Shown here one piece after another: positions 51,759 through 58,826 of a stretch of 64,000 nucleotides of DNA; positions within the stretch are counted from its first letter, which is position 1, and each line of letters begins with the position of its first letter. The notes beneath the pieces are model-generated. The model searched no databases. It saw nothing but the letters and a program-made list of their open reading frames with translations, and had not been told where the DNA came from. The stretch comes from RYN-230 sp963814645 (lineage in GTDB: Bacteria; Actinomycetota; Actinomycetes; Streptosporangiales; Streptosporangiaceae). The stretch lies in NCBI GenBank assembly GCA_963814645.1, contig CAWFDX010000001.1:806001-870000 (forward strand), read 5' to 3'. Made by a program: the position numbers and the translations under genes.

Positions 51759-53225
51759 TCAGGACCGTCCCGGCGAGGGTGTGCCGTCCAGCCGCCAGCG
51801 GTGCGGTGCGGCCAGCCGGCGCAGCTCGTTCTCCGGGCCCCAGGAGCCGCGCGGGTATGGGACTGCCTTGGGCGGGTGCTGCTGCAGCGGCGCGGACACC
51901 TCCCACAGCCGCTCGATCCCGTACGCGTCGGTGAACAGGGCCTGATTGCCCAGCATGGCGGCGAGGATGAGCCGCTCGTAGCCCTCCAGGCTGTCGGACT
52001 CGCGGAACGAGTCCTGATAGCGGAAGACCATCCGCGCCGCGCCCAGGCGCACCTCGGCGCCCGGTTCCTTGGCCAGGAAGTCGATCGTGACCGAGCCTGG
52101 GTCGGCGAAGTCGATGACGATCTCGTTGTCCTGGCCGGCTGGCGCATCCTGGTGGTCCACCCGGAACATGCGCAGCGGCGGCGCGTGGAAGCCGAGCGTT
52201 ATCACCTGGCGGCTGGCGGCCATGCTCTTCCCCGAGCGGAGCAGGAACGGCACCCCCTTCCACCGCCAGTTGTCGATCTCGACCCGGACCGCGGCCAGCG
52301 TCTCGGTGTCCGAGCCCGGCGCCACCCCGGATTCGTTGCGGTAGCCCTCGTACTGGCCGCGCACCACATGCTGCAGGCTGAGCGGCCGCAGCGAGTCGTA
52401 CACCTTGTCCTGCTCGGCCCGCAGGTGCCGGGCGTCCAGCGACGGCGGCGGCTCCATGGCCACGAAGCCGAGCACCCGGAACAGGTGAGTCACGATCATG
52501 TCGGAGTAGGCGCCGGTCCGGTCGTAGAAGCCGCCGCGCCCTTCGATGGACAGCGACTCGGGCACGTCGATCTGCACATAGCTGATGTGCTGGCGGTTCC
52601 ACACCGGCTCGAAGAGCCCGTTGGCGAACCGGAAGGCCAGGATGTTGTCGATCGACTCCTTGCCCAGGAAGTGATCGATCCGGAAGATCTGCGACTCATC
52701 GAAGACCTGGTGCACTACGTGGTTGAGCTCCTTGGCCGAGGCCAGATCGGTGCCGAACGGCTTCTCAATGATGATCCGGCTGCGGCTCTCAGCCAGCCCG
52801 GTGCGGCCCAGCAAGGCCACCGTGGGCTCGAACGACACCGGCGGGATGGCCAGATGGAACAGCCGCCGCGCGCGGCCGCCCAGGTCCGCCTCGGCCTGCC
52901 GTACGGCCGCCTCCAGCGGGCCGGAGCCGTCCGGCTCGTCCGGCTGTGATGTGCCGAACGACAGCGCCTGGGCGAACGCGGTCCACGCATCGCCCTCCGG
53001 TTTGCTCCGGCCGAACGCGGCCACCGCCTGCCGGGCCTGCTCGCGGAACTCATCATCGGTGATCGGCCGTCGCGCAGTGCCGACGATTCGGTACCGCTCC
53101 GGCATCAGGCCCACCTGGGCCAGGTGGAACAGGCCGGGCAGAAGTTTCCGTTTGGCCAGGTCGCCGGTGGCGCCGAACATCACGATGACATGGTCGTCTG
53201 GGCGCCGGCCGGTGGCCCGGGCCAT
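51759..53225 (-). CDS. zwf: Glucose-6-phosphate 1-dehydrogenase
   Basis: A 488-residue enzyme of the oxidative pentose-phosphate pathway (glucose-6-P to 6-phosphogluconolactone, NADP+ reduction). The dinucleotide motif MFGATGDLAKRKLLPGLF is at residues 16-33. The catalytic segment RIDHFLGKESIDN lies near 177-189, and IEKPFGTDLASAKELN precedes it. Length and motifs are normal. ATG 53225 (ARATGRRPDDHVIVMFG) is chosen by family length, although the frame is open further upstream. It is not in the usual tal-zwf-opcA arrangement, so this is a lone or second copy. Confidence 0.94.
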   Translation of the reverse strand: MARATGRRPDDHVIVMFGATGDLAKRKLLPGLFHLAQVGLMPERYRIVGTARRPITDDEFREQARQAVAAFGRSKPEGDAWTAFAQALSFGTSQPDEPDGSGPLEAAVRQAEADLGGRARRLFHLAIPPVSFEPTVALLGRTGLAESRSRIIIEKPFGTDLASAKELNHVVHQVFDESQIFRIDHFLGKESIDNILAFRFANGLFEPVWNRQHISYVQIDVPESLSIEGRGGFYDRTGAYSDMIVTHLFRVLGFVAMEPPPSLDARHLRAEQDKVYDSLRPLSLQHVVRGQYEGYRNESGVAPGSDTETLAAVRVEIDNWRWKGVPFLLRSGKSMAASRQVITLGFHAPPLRMFRVDHQDAPAGQDNEIVIDFADPGSVTIDFLAKEPGAEVRLGAARMVFRYQDSFRESDSLEGYERLILAAMLGNQALFTDAYGIERLWEVSAPLQQHPPKAVPYPRGSWGPENELRRLAAPHRWRLDGTPSPGRS

Positions 53226-53550
53226 AGATTCGCGGGTCCCAGGTTGGCGGGGCCCAGATTGATGGGACGCGGTGCTCCGGGGTGCTGGTGAGGTCACGGC
53301 GGCTTTGTTCCCGGTATACGCCGTCCGACACCAGCCAGTCGCTGCGTCCGGATCCAGTCTGGGGTGCTGGCCGGTAAGCACGGTATGCGCGCCGTGATGC
53401 TGCGGCGCCAGCGCCGGGAAGGCGGACAGCACGGTGGCGCCCCAGGTGCCCGTTGATCCGGATCAGCTACGGGGCTGGTGCCGGGTCCATGGCGCCATGA
53501 TCACGGGCGGGCAGGTGACCCCGCATCACCGGGATCCGGTGGCCGCTGGG
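53226..53550. other. Gene-free interval between zwf and the LuxR gene
   Basis: No gene is supported. TCACC-N7-GGTGG at 53526-53542, which contains the palindrome CACCGG-GAT-CCGGTG, resembles the two upstream sites at 55754 and 57279. The rest shows no clear signal. Confidence 0.4.
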
Positions 53551-55647
53551 CTAGCGGGTACGGTTGGCGGCCAGCAGCCGCAGTTCCCGGGCGTGCTGCA
53601 CGGCCGAGGACCGGTCACGAACCTGGAGCTTCGCGTAGATGCTGCGCAGGTGCGTGCTGACGGTGTTCAGCGAGACAGACAGTTCGCCGGCGATCTCGGG
53701 CCGGGACAGGTTGGTCGGCAGATATCGCAGCACCCTGAGCTCGCCCGGGCTGAGCTCCGCCGCCGGCAACGAGGACTGCTCCGCGGCCGCCGGGGATGAG
53801 CCGTGCAGGACGTCGAGGATGTCGGCGAGCAGCGCGGCGTGCGCGGTCTGGTGCCGGGGCAGCGCCTCGAGCAGCTCTGCTGAGCTGGTCATGGCGAACG
53901 GCAGGATCAGCCGGTCAGGCTCCGCCAGGGCGAGTGCCCGTTCCGCCGCCTGGTTCGCCGCGCCCTGGTCACCGAGCTCACGATGAGCGAGCCCGGCCAG
54001 CAGGTGCGCCTCCATGACCGTGACGGACCCGAGGACCGGGGCCGTGCCATCCAGAACATCGGCCACCGCGGCCAGCGCCGCAGCGGGGTTGCCTTCCGCC
54101 AGGCAGATCACCGCGAGGACGATACGGAACTCGCCAGAGCTGGCCCGCTCGTCATCCAGCGCCGCGAGCAAGGCGCGGGCCTCGCCGGTCATCCCGAGGC
54201 GGGCCTGGGTGGCCAGCAGCCAGCGGGTGGTCCGGGTCGCCAGCGCCTGCGAGTCCGCTAGCTGCGATCCCAGGTCTTCGGCCGCGCCGAACTCCTCGAG
54301 CGCTTCATGCTGGCCGTCGCGGCCAGCGTGCAGTATCCCAGCCGTCTGGTGCAGCAAGAGCGTGATATCCGGCCCGCTGTCTGTTTGCAGGGCCTGCCTG
54401 GTCCGCTGCAGCCATCGCTCGCCTTCTTCGAACTCGCCTGTCCAGGCTAGCGTGCCGGCGAGCATTATCAGCGCGGGTGCGATCACCGGCTCCACGCCCC
54501 AGCCGTGCCGCTCTCCGAGGGCGATCGCGTCGCGGCAGCGCCGCTCGGTCGTGGCGAACGAGTGGAGGACCAGCGATGCGAACCCGAGCTGCGCCAGACA
54601 GCCGACTTCCAGGTAGGGGCGGCCGATCTCCCGGGCCAGGTCGGCGCCCTCCTGGAGGTGGCGTTCGGCGTCCGGCGCGGCTAGCGTCCCGAGCGTCCAT
54701 GCCTCGGCGGTCCCCAGATTCATGAGCGCCATCGCGCGCAAGTCGCTGCCGAGCGCGATGTCCTCGGACTGCCCGGTTACCGGGGCGGCCAGGAACTGGG
54801 CCTGCTCGATAACGCCGGCCAGGTGACCGCCCCGCCTGGCCAGCGACAGCTGCAACGACGCGATCGCCACCTGGAGGCGGTGCTGCCGGTCCAGCATTTC
54901 GGCCAGCAGGTACTCGGCGACCGTGCGGTCGCTGCCGGAAAACTCGGCGACGAACCGCTCCGGGTCGGGGTGGCCGGCCAGCGAGAGAACCGCGAGCCGC
55001 AGGCCCGCGGCCCATCCCTCGGTCCGCTGGTGCAGCTGCGCCGCCCCGGCCGCGGACAGCGCGATGCCCGAGGCTTCGAGCAGCTCGCGGGTTTCGCGCT
55101 CGGAAAAGCGCAGGTCCGCCGCGCGGATCTCGGCGAGCTCGCCGGCCAGGCGCAGCTGGTGCAGCCGCAGCCGCACATCGTGCCGCGTGGTCAGGATCGC
55201 CTGCACGCTCGGGGGAAGGCTGGTCAGCAGCCTGGTGAGCTGCGTGGGGTCCTCTGGCGAGTGCAGCTCGTGGAGATCATCAATAACCAGCGTGACGCCG
55301 CCATGAGCGTCGGCCAGCTCCGATAGCACCCGGTCGACCATCGCGGGCTCGTTGAAGCCGGGTGTCGCTGCGGGCAGTTCCGCGCCGCTGTCTGCACCGG
55401 TAGCGTGACGGACCGCGTCGAGCAGGGCCAGCCAGAACTGCTGGGCGTCGTGCTGGTCGCGTTGCACCTGCACGAGCGCGAGCCGGTGCGGCCGGCCCGC
55501 CCGGCCGGCCCAGGCGCGCAGCAGTGACGTCTTCCCGCTTCCGGCCGGGGCCGAGATGATCGTCACCTTGCTCGCCGCCGCGCGATCCAGAGCGGCGAGA
55601 AGATCACCTCGGTCGATCAGCCGGAGAGTTGCTGAAGCGGCCGTCAC
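53551..55647 (-). CDS. MalT-type LuxR regulator with an internal deletion
   Basis: A 698-residue ATP-dependent regulator. The N-terminal NTPase has Walker A IISAPAGSGKTSLLRAW and Walker B VTLVIDDLHELHS. A TPR-like middle and a C-terminal LuxR helix-turn-helix (LSPGELRVLRYLPTNLSRPE, LSVSLNTVSTHLRSIYAKL) follow. Family members are usually near 900 residues. Here EYLLAEMLDRQ, the end of the winged-helix region, runs straight into HRLQVAIASLQLSLARRGG, which normally begins some 200 residues later. The reading frame is kept. GTG 55647 is used, with a possible longer start at 55704. It is divergent from the exporter-hydrolase-oxidoreductase genes it presumably controls. The shortened form may be constitutive or inactive. 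Confidence 0.85.
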   Translation of the reverse strand: MTAASATLRLIDRGDLLAALDRAAASKVTIISAPAGSGKTSLLRAWAGRAGRPHRLALVQVQRDQHDAQQFWLALLDAVRHATGADSGAELPAATPGFNEPAMVDRVLSELADAHGGVTLVIDDLHELHSPEDPTQLTRLLTSLPPSVQAILTTRHDVRLRLHQLRLAGELAEIRAADLRFSERETRELLEASGIALSAAGAAQLHQRTEGWAAGLRLAVLSLAGHPDPERFVAEFSGSDRTVAEYLLAEMLDRQHRLQVAIASLQLSLARRGGHLAGVIEQAQFLAAPVTGQSEDIALGSDLRAMALMNLGTAEAWTLGTLAAPDAERHLQEGADLAREIGRPYLEVGCLAQLGFASLVLHSFATTERRCRDAIALGERHGWGVEPVIAPALIMLAGTLAWTGEFEEGERWLQRTRQALQTDSGPDITLLLHQTAGILHAGRDGQHEALEEFGAAEDLGSQLADSQALATRTTRWLLATQARLGMTGEARALLAALDDERASSGEFRIVLAVICLAEGNPAAALAAVADVLDGTAPVLGSVTVMEAHLLAGLAHRELGDQGAANQAAERALALAEPDRLILPFAMTSSAELLEALPRHQTAHAALLADILDVLHGSSPAAAEQSSLPAAELSPGELRVLRYLPTNLSRPEIAGELSVSLNTVSTHLRSIYAKLQVRDRSSAVQHARELRLLAANRTR

Positions 55648-55753
55648 GGACCTGCCTTGATATGTACGCCGGACACCCTCGCGCCGGTCACGCAGTCCTG
55701 GCACCTTCCTGTCTCGCTATCAGGCCAGCGCACCCACTGTCAACGGCGGCGAA

Positions 55754-55800
55754 TCACCTGAACCCGGTGACGACCTCTCACGTGGCTGGCGGCAAGCCTG
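55754..55800 (+). promoter_or_regulatory. Upstream element A of the LuxR-linked exporter gene
   Basis: The inverted repeat TCACC (55754-55758) - N7 - GGTGA (55766-55770) is followed 17 bp later by TGGCGGCAAGCCTG (55787-55800). The same pieces at the same spacing recur before the hydrolase gene, which makes this a likely activator site plus promoter. Confidence 0.6.
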
Positions 55801-55861
55801 GGCCCATCGCGAGAGCTCGCACGGCCGCCAGGACGTGCTCCGAGATCCTGGGGAGGTACCA

Positions 55862-57259
55862 GTGACATCACCAGCCTCCGGCGCGGGCAGCGCCCCGGAC
55901 CCGCCCGTTTACGCGTCTACCACCCGGGCGGGACAGTCTGGGACCGGGTATGCGGCCGCCCCCGCCGCGACGGCCGGCGGTGGCCGCCGCCGTCTCGGCC
56001 TGGCCCTGCTGGTCATCGCCACCGCCCAGCTCATGGTGGTGCTCGACGCGACCATCGTGAACGTTGCCCTGCCGCACATCCAGCAGGCACTCGGATTTTC
56101 CGGCAGCGGCCTGGAGTGGGTGGTGAACGCCTACGCGGTCACCTTCGGCGGCCTGCTGCTGCTCGGCGGCCGCGCCGGTGACATCCTGGGCCGGCGGCGG
56201 GTGTTCGTGTTCGGGCTGCTGCTGTTCTCCGCGGCGTCGCTGCTGGGCGGGTTCGCCACCAGCGAGTGGTGGCTGCTTACCGCGCGGGCGGTACAGGGCG
56301 CTGGCGGGGCGGTGATCGCGCCGACCGCGCTGGCCCTGATCACCACCAACTTTCCCGAGGGCGCGGAACGCAACCGGGCGTTCGGCGTCTACGCGGCGAT
56401 GGCCGGCCTCGGCAGCGCGGTGGGCCTGCTGCTGGGCGGCATCCTGACCACGTACGTGTCGTGGCGGTGGGTGCTGTTCGTCAATGTCCCGATCGGGATC
56501 CTGGTGGCGGCGGCGGCGCCGCGGGTGCTGGCCGAATCGCCCCGCCGGCCGGGCCGGGTCAACGTGGCCGGCGCGGTCACCGGCACCGGCGGCATCGCGC
56601 TGCTGGTCTACGGCCTGTCCAAGGCCGCCACCGGGCCCGACGGGGTGTCGCATTGGGGTGACGCGCAGGTGCTGGCGTCGCTGGCCGCGGCCGTGGTGCT
56701 CCTTGTCTCGTTCGTGCTGATCGAAAGGCGCAGCTCGCGCCCGCTGCTCCCGATGCGGGTGCTCGCCGACCGGAACAGGTCGGGTGCCTACCTGATCATG
56801 CTGTGCGTCGCCACCGGCCTCTTCGCCCTGTTCTTCTTCCTCACCCTGTTCATCCAGGACGTCCTGGGCTACAGCGCGATCCGGACGGGCATCGCCTACC
56901 TGCCGTTCGCCGTCGGGGTGGTGGTCGCCGCCGCGAAGGCGGGCCGGCCAGTGCCGAAGCCGGGCGCACCGCTGCCTGTGTCCATCTACGATCACGCGCT
57001 GACGGCCGGCTTTTCCCGTGCGTTCCTCGTCGCCGCGGGGATCGGGCTGCTCGCCCTGCTCATCGCGATCGCCACCATCCGGGTCCGCCGCCAGGACCTG
57101 GCCGGTGCGGCGCCCACGCCCCAAGAGGCGGCACCGCCGCCCGCGACACCACAGTCGGCGGCGGCACCGCAGCCTGCGGCGCAGCAGCTTGGAACTGTGC
57201 AGCGGGATGAGGCCCGGGCCGCCCTCGCCGCGGCCGCCCGTCCGTGCCGGCTCTGCTAG
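55862..57259 (+). CDS. DHA2-type MFS exporter lacking an internal segment
   Basis: A 465-residue relative of the EmrB/QacA exporter at 36.3 kb. Helices 1-10 are well conserved (LDATIVNVALPHIQQALGF, GGRAGDILGRRRVFVFGLL, GLGSAVGLLLGGILTTYVSW). After YLPFAVGVVVAA the sequence jumps to KAGRPVPKPGAPLPVSIYDH and then to the last helix, GFSRAFLVAAGIGLLALL. About 100 residues, including the helices with the ASGLLNTSQQVGG-type signature, are missing in frame. The ~50-residue Pro/Ala tail is extra. GTG 55862 follows GGGGAGG. With an incomplete C-terminal half it is doubtful that it transports. Confidence 0.85.
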   Translation: MTSPASGAGSAPDPPVYASTTRAGQSGTGYAAAPAATAGGGRRRLGLALLVIATAQLMVVLDATIVNVALPHIQQALGFSGSGLEWVVNAYAVTFGGLLLLGGRAGDILGRRRVFVFGLLLFSAASLLGGFATSEWWLLTARAVQGAGGAVIAPTALALITTNFPEGAERNRAFGVYAAMAGLGSAVGLLLGGILTTYVSWRWVLFVNVPIGILVAAAAPRVLAESPRRPGRVNVAGAVTGTGGIALLVYGLSKAATGPDGVSHWGDAQVLASLAAAVVLLVSFVLIERRSSRPLLPMRVLADRNRSGAYLIMLCVATGLFALFFFLTLFIQDVLGYSAIRTGIAYLPFAVGVVVAAAKAGRPVPKPGAPLPVSIYDHALTAGFSRAFLVAAGIGLLALLIAIATIRVRRQDLAGAAPTPQEAAPPPATPQSAAAPQPAAQQLGTVQRDEARAALAAAARPCRLC

Positions 57260-57278
57260 CCGGCACGTCAGCACCGAA

Positions 57279-57325
57279 TCACCGTGATCCGGTGACGCCT
57301 CCTCACCCACCTGGCGGCAAGCCTG
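57279..57325 (+). promoter_or_regulatory. Upstream element B of the hydrolase gene
   Basis: TCACC (57279-57283) - N7 - GGTGA (57291-57295), then TGGCGGCAAGCCTG at 57312-57325, is the same layout as element A at 55754-55800. The flanking GAATCACC, GGTGACG and CTC-TCAC bases also match. Confidence 0.6.
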
Positions 57326-57392
57326 CTAGTGGCCGCCTCCCGAGCCCACCTGGGGTGCTGCCAGGCGAATTCCGACCGGAAGGAAATCCTCT

Positions 57393-58026
57393 GTGAGCAT
57401 CGAGCAGCGGGAGAACCTCGACGCGATCCTGCGGCAGGCCCGCTTCCCCGTCGACAGCACCGTCAGCCAGCAGCGGCGACAGCTCGCCGAGCTGGCATCG
57501 GCGCAGCCGCTACCCGCCGGCGTGACCGTGACCGCGGCCACGCTGGGCGGCGTCCCAACCGCCGAGATCACCGTCAACGGAATCGAACCGCGCCATGTCG
57601 TCTTGTACTTCCACGGCGGCGTGTACGTCCTGGCGGACGCCTTCCAAGTCGCCGACCTGGCCTCACAGGTCGGCCGGCGGACGGGCGCCAAGGTCATCTC
57701 CGTCAACTACCGGCTCGCCCCCGAGCACCCGTACCCGGCCGCGGTCGACGACGCCCTGGCCGCCTACCAAGCGCTCCTGCACGCCGGCACGGCCGCATCG
57801 GACATCGTCTTCGCGGGCGAGTCGGCCGGCGGCGGGCTCGCCGTCGCCACCCTGGTCAACGCCCGCCACCACCGCCGACGTCCAGGTCACCCTCGACATC
57901 ACCCCCGGCGTGCCGCACGCCTTCCAGGCCTACTACCCGATCCTCGACGAAGCGGCCGCCGCGCTGGACCGAGCCGGACAGCTCCTCTCGGCGCATCTCG
58001 CCGGCGCAGAACGCGTCACCGCCTAG
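57393..58026 (+). pseudogene. Alpha/beta hydrolase (HSL-type), internally deleted and frameshifted
   Basis: The first ~150 codons are a normal hormone-sensitive-lipase-type hydrolase: VLYFHGGVYVLADAF (oxyanion HGG), VISVNYRLAPEHPYPAAVDD and the nucleophile elbow FAGESAGGGLAVATLVNA. At about 57865 it passes directly into the C-terminal end, ADVQVTLDITPGVPHAFQAY, which carries the histidine but lies in another reading frame ending at 58026. About 90 residues, including the acidic triad residue, are gone. The undisturbed frame would read arginine-rich nonsense to 58052. GTG 57393 follows GGAAGGAAA. Not expected to be active. Confidence 0.8.
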
Positions 58027-58048
58027 CTAAAGACGACAGGAGTCCGAC

Positions 58049-58468
58049 ATGAGCGACTGGAACGCGAAGACCATCGCGGAGTTCCGGGCGAACGAAGGCA
58101 GGGTTGGCGGGACTTTCGAGGGCGCTCCGATCGTCCTGGTGCATCACCGTGGCCGCAACAGCGGGCGGGAGTACGTCAACCCGGTGATGTACCTCCCGGA
58201 CGACACCGAGCCGGACATCATCTATGTCTTCGCGACCAAGGCTGGAGCACCCACCCACCCGGACTGGTACCACAACTTGACCGCCGCCGGTGACGGCACT
58301 GTCGAACGCGGAACCGGGACATACAAGGCGACCGTGCGCGAATTGAAGGGCGCTGAACGCGACCGCATCTACGCCGAGCAAGCACGGCGCTACCCAGGGT
58401 TTGCCGAGTACGCACGCCAAACTGCCAGTGTCCGCATCATTCCTGTGCTCGAACTCAGGCGGGCGTAG
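58049..58468 (+). CDS. Nitroreductase-family F420H2-dependent (Ddn-like) oxidoreductase
   Basis: A 139-residue split-barrel protein of the deazaflavin-dependent nitroreductase family. Conserved features are GAPIVLVHHRGRNSGREYVN, KAGAPTHPDWYHNLTAAG and RDRIYAEQARRYPGFAEYAR. Such enzymes use F420H2 to reduce diverse substrates. Length and motifs are complete, unlike the three genes before it. AGGAG precedes the ATG. It is probably co-transcribed with the hydrolase remnant. Confidence 0.9.
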   Translation: MSDWNAKTIAEFRANEGRVGGTFEGAPIVLVHHRGRNSGREYVNPVMYLPDDTEPDIIYVFATKAGAPTHPDWYHNLTAAGDGTVERGTGTYKATVRELKGAERDRIYAEQARRYPGFAEYARQTASVRIIPVLELRRA

Positions 58469-58503
58469 CCCACACTCCTGAGACCGGTGCCTGGCCAGCT
58501 CGG

Positions 58504-58588
58504 CGGAGGATAGGAGATTCGAACTCCTGAGGGGTTGCCCCCAACACGCTTTCCAAGCGTGCGCCCTAGGCCACTAGGCGAATCCTCC
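58504..58588 (-). tRNA. tRNA-Ser (GGA)
   Basis: A class II tRNA on the minus strand: acceptor GGAGGAT (complement of 58582-58588) with ATCCTCC, anticodon stem CACGC/GCGTG, loop TTGGAAA with anticodon GGA, variable arm GGGGGCAACCCCT and T-loop GTTCGAATC. It reads UCC/UCU. CCA is not encoded. Confidence 0.96.
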
Positions 58589-58663
58589 GCAGGCAAGCTT
58601 ACCGGTGCGGCCGGCTGGGTGGGATGCGGTACGGACAGTCCGGGGACGTGGCTAAACTGGTCG

Positions 58664-58755
58664 GCGACCCCCCGCACGGCGCTTATCCCGCCAACTCCCC
58701 CAGGGCCGGAAGGCAGCAAGGGTACGCGGGCTCTGGCGGGTGTGCGGGGGGTCCT
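58664..58755 (+). ncRNA. ffs: Signal recognition particle RNA (4.5S type)
   Basis: The universally conserved apical domain GGCCGGAAGGCAGCAAGGG is at about 58704-58722. It is enclosed by a long stem whose ends GACCCCCCGCAC (58666 on) and GTGCGGGGGGTC (58742-58753) pair. The position just upstream of dnaX is typical of actinobacteria. Confidence 0.95.
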
Positions 58756-58826
58756 TCTTACCGGCGCCGCGAGGATCCGGCACGGCGGACCCGGCGCCCG
58801 AGGACCCGGACCGCGAGGGTGAGGTC

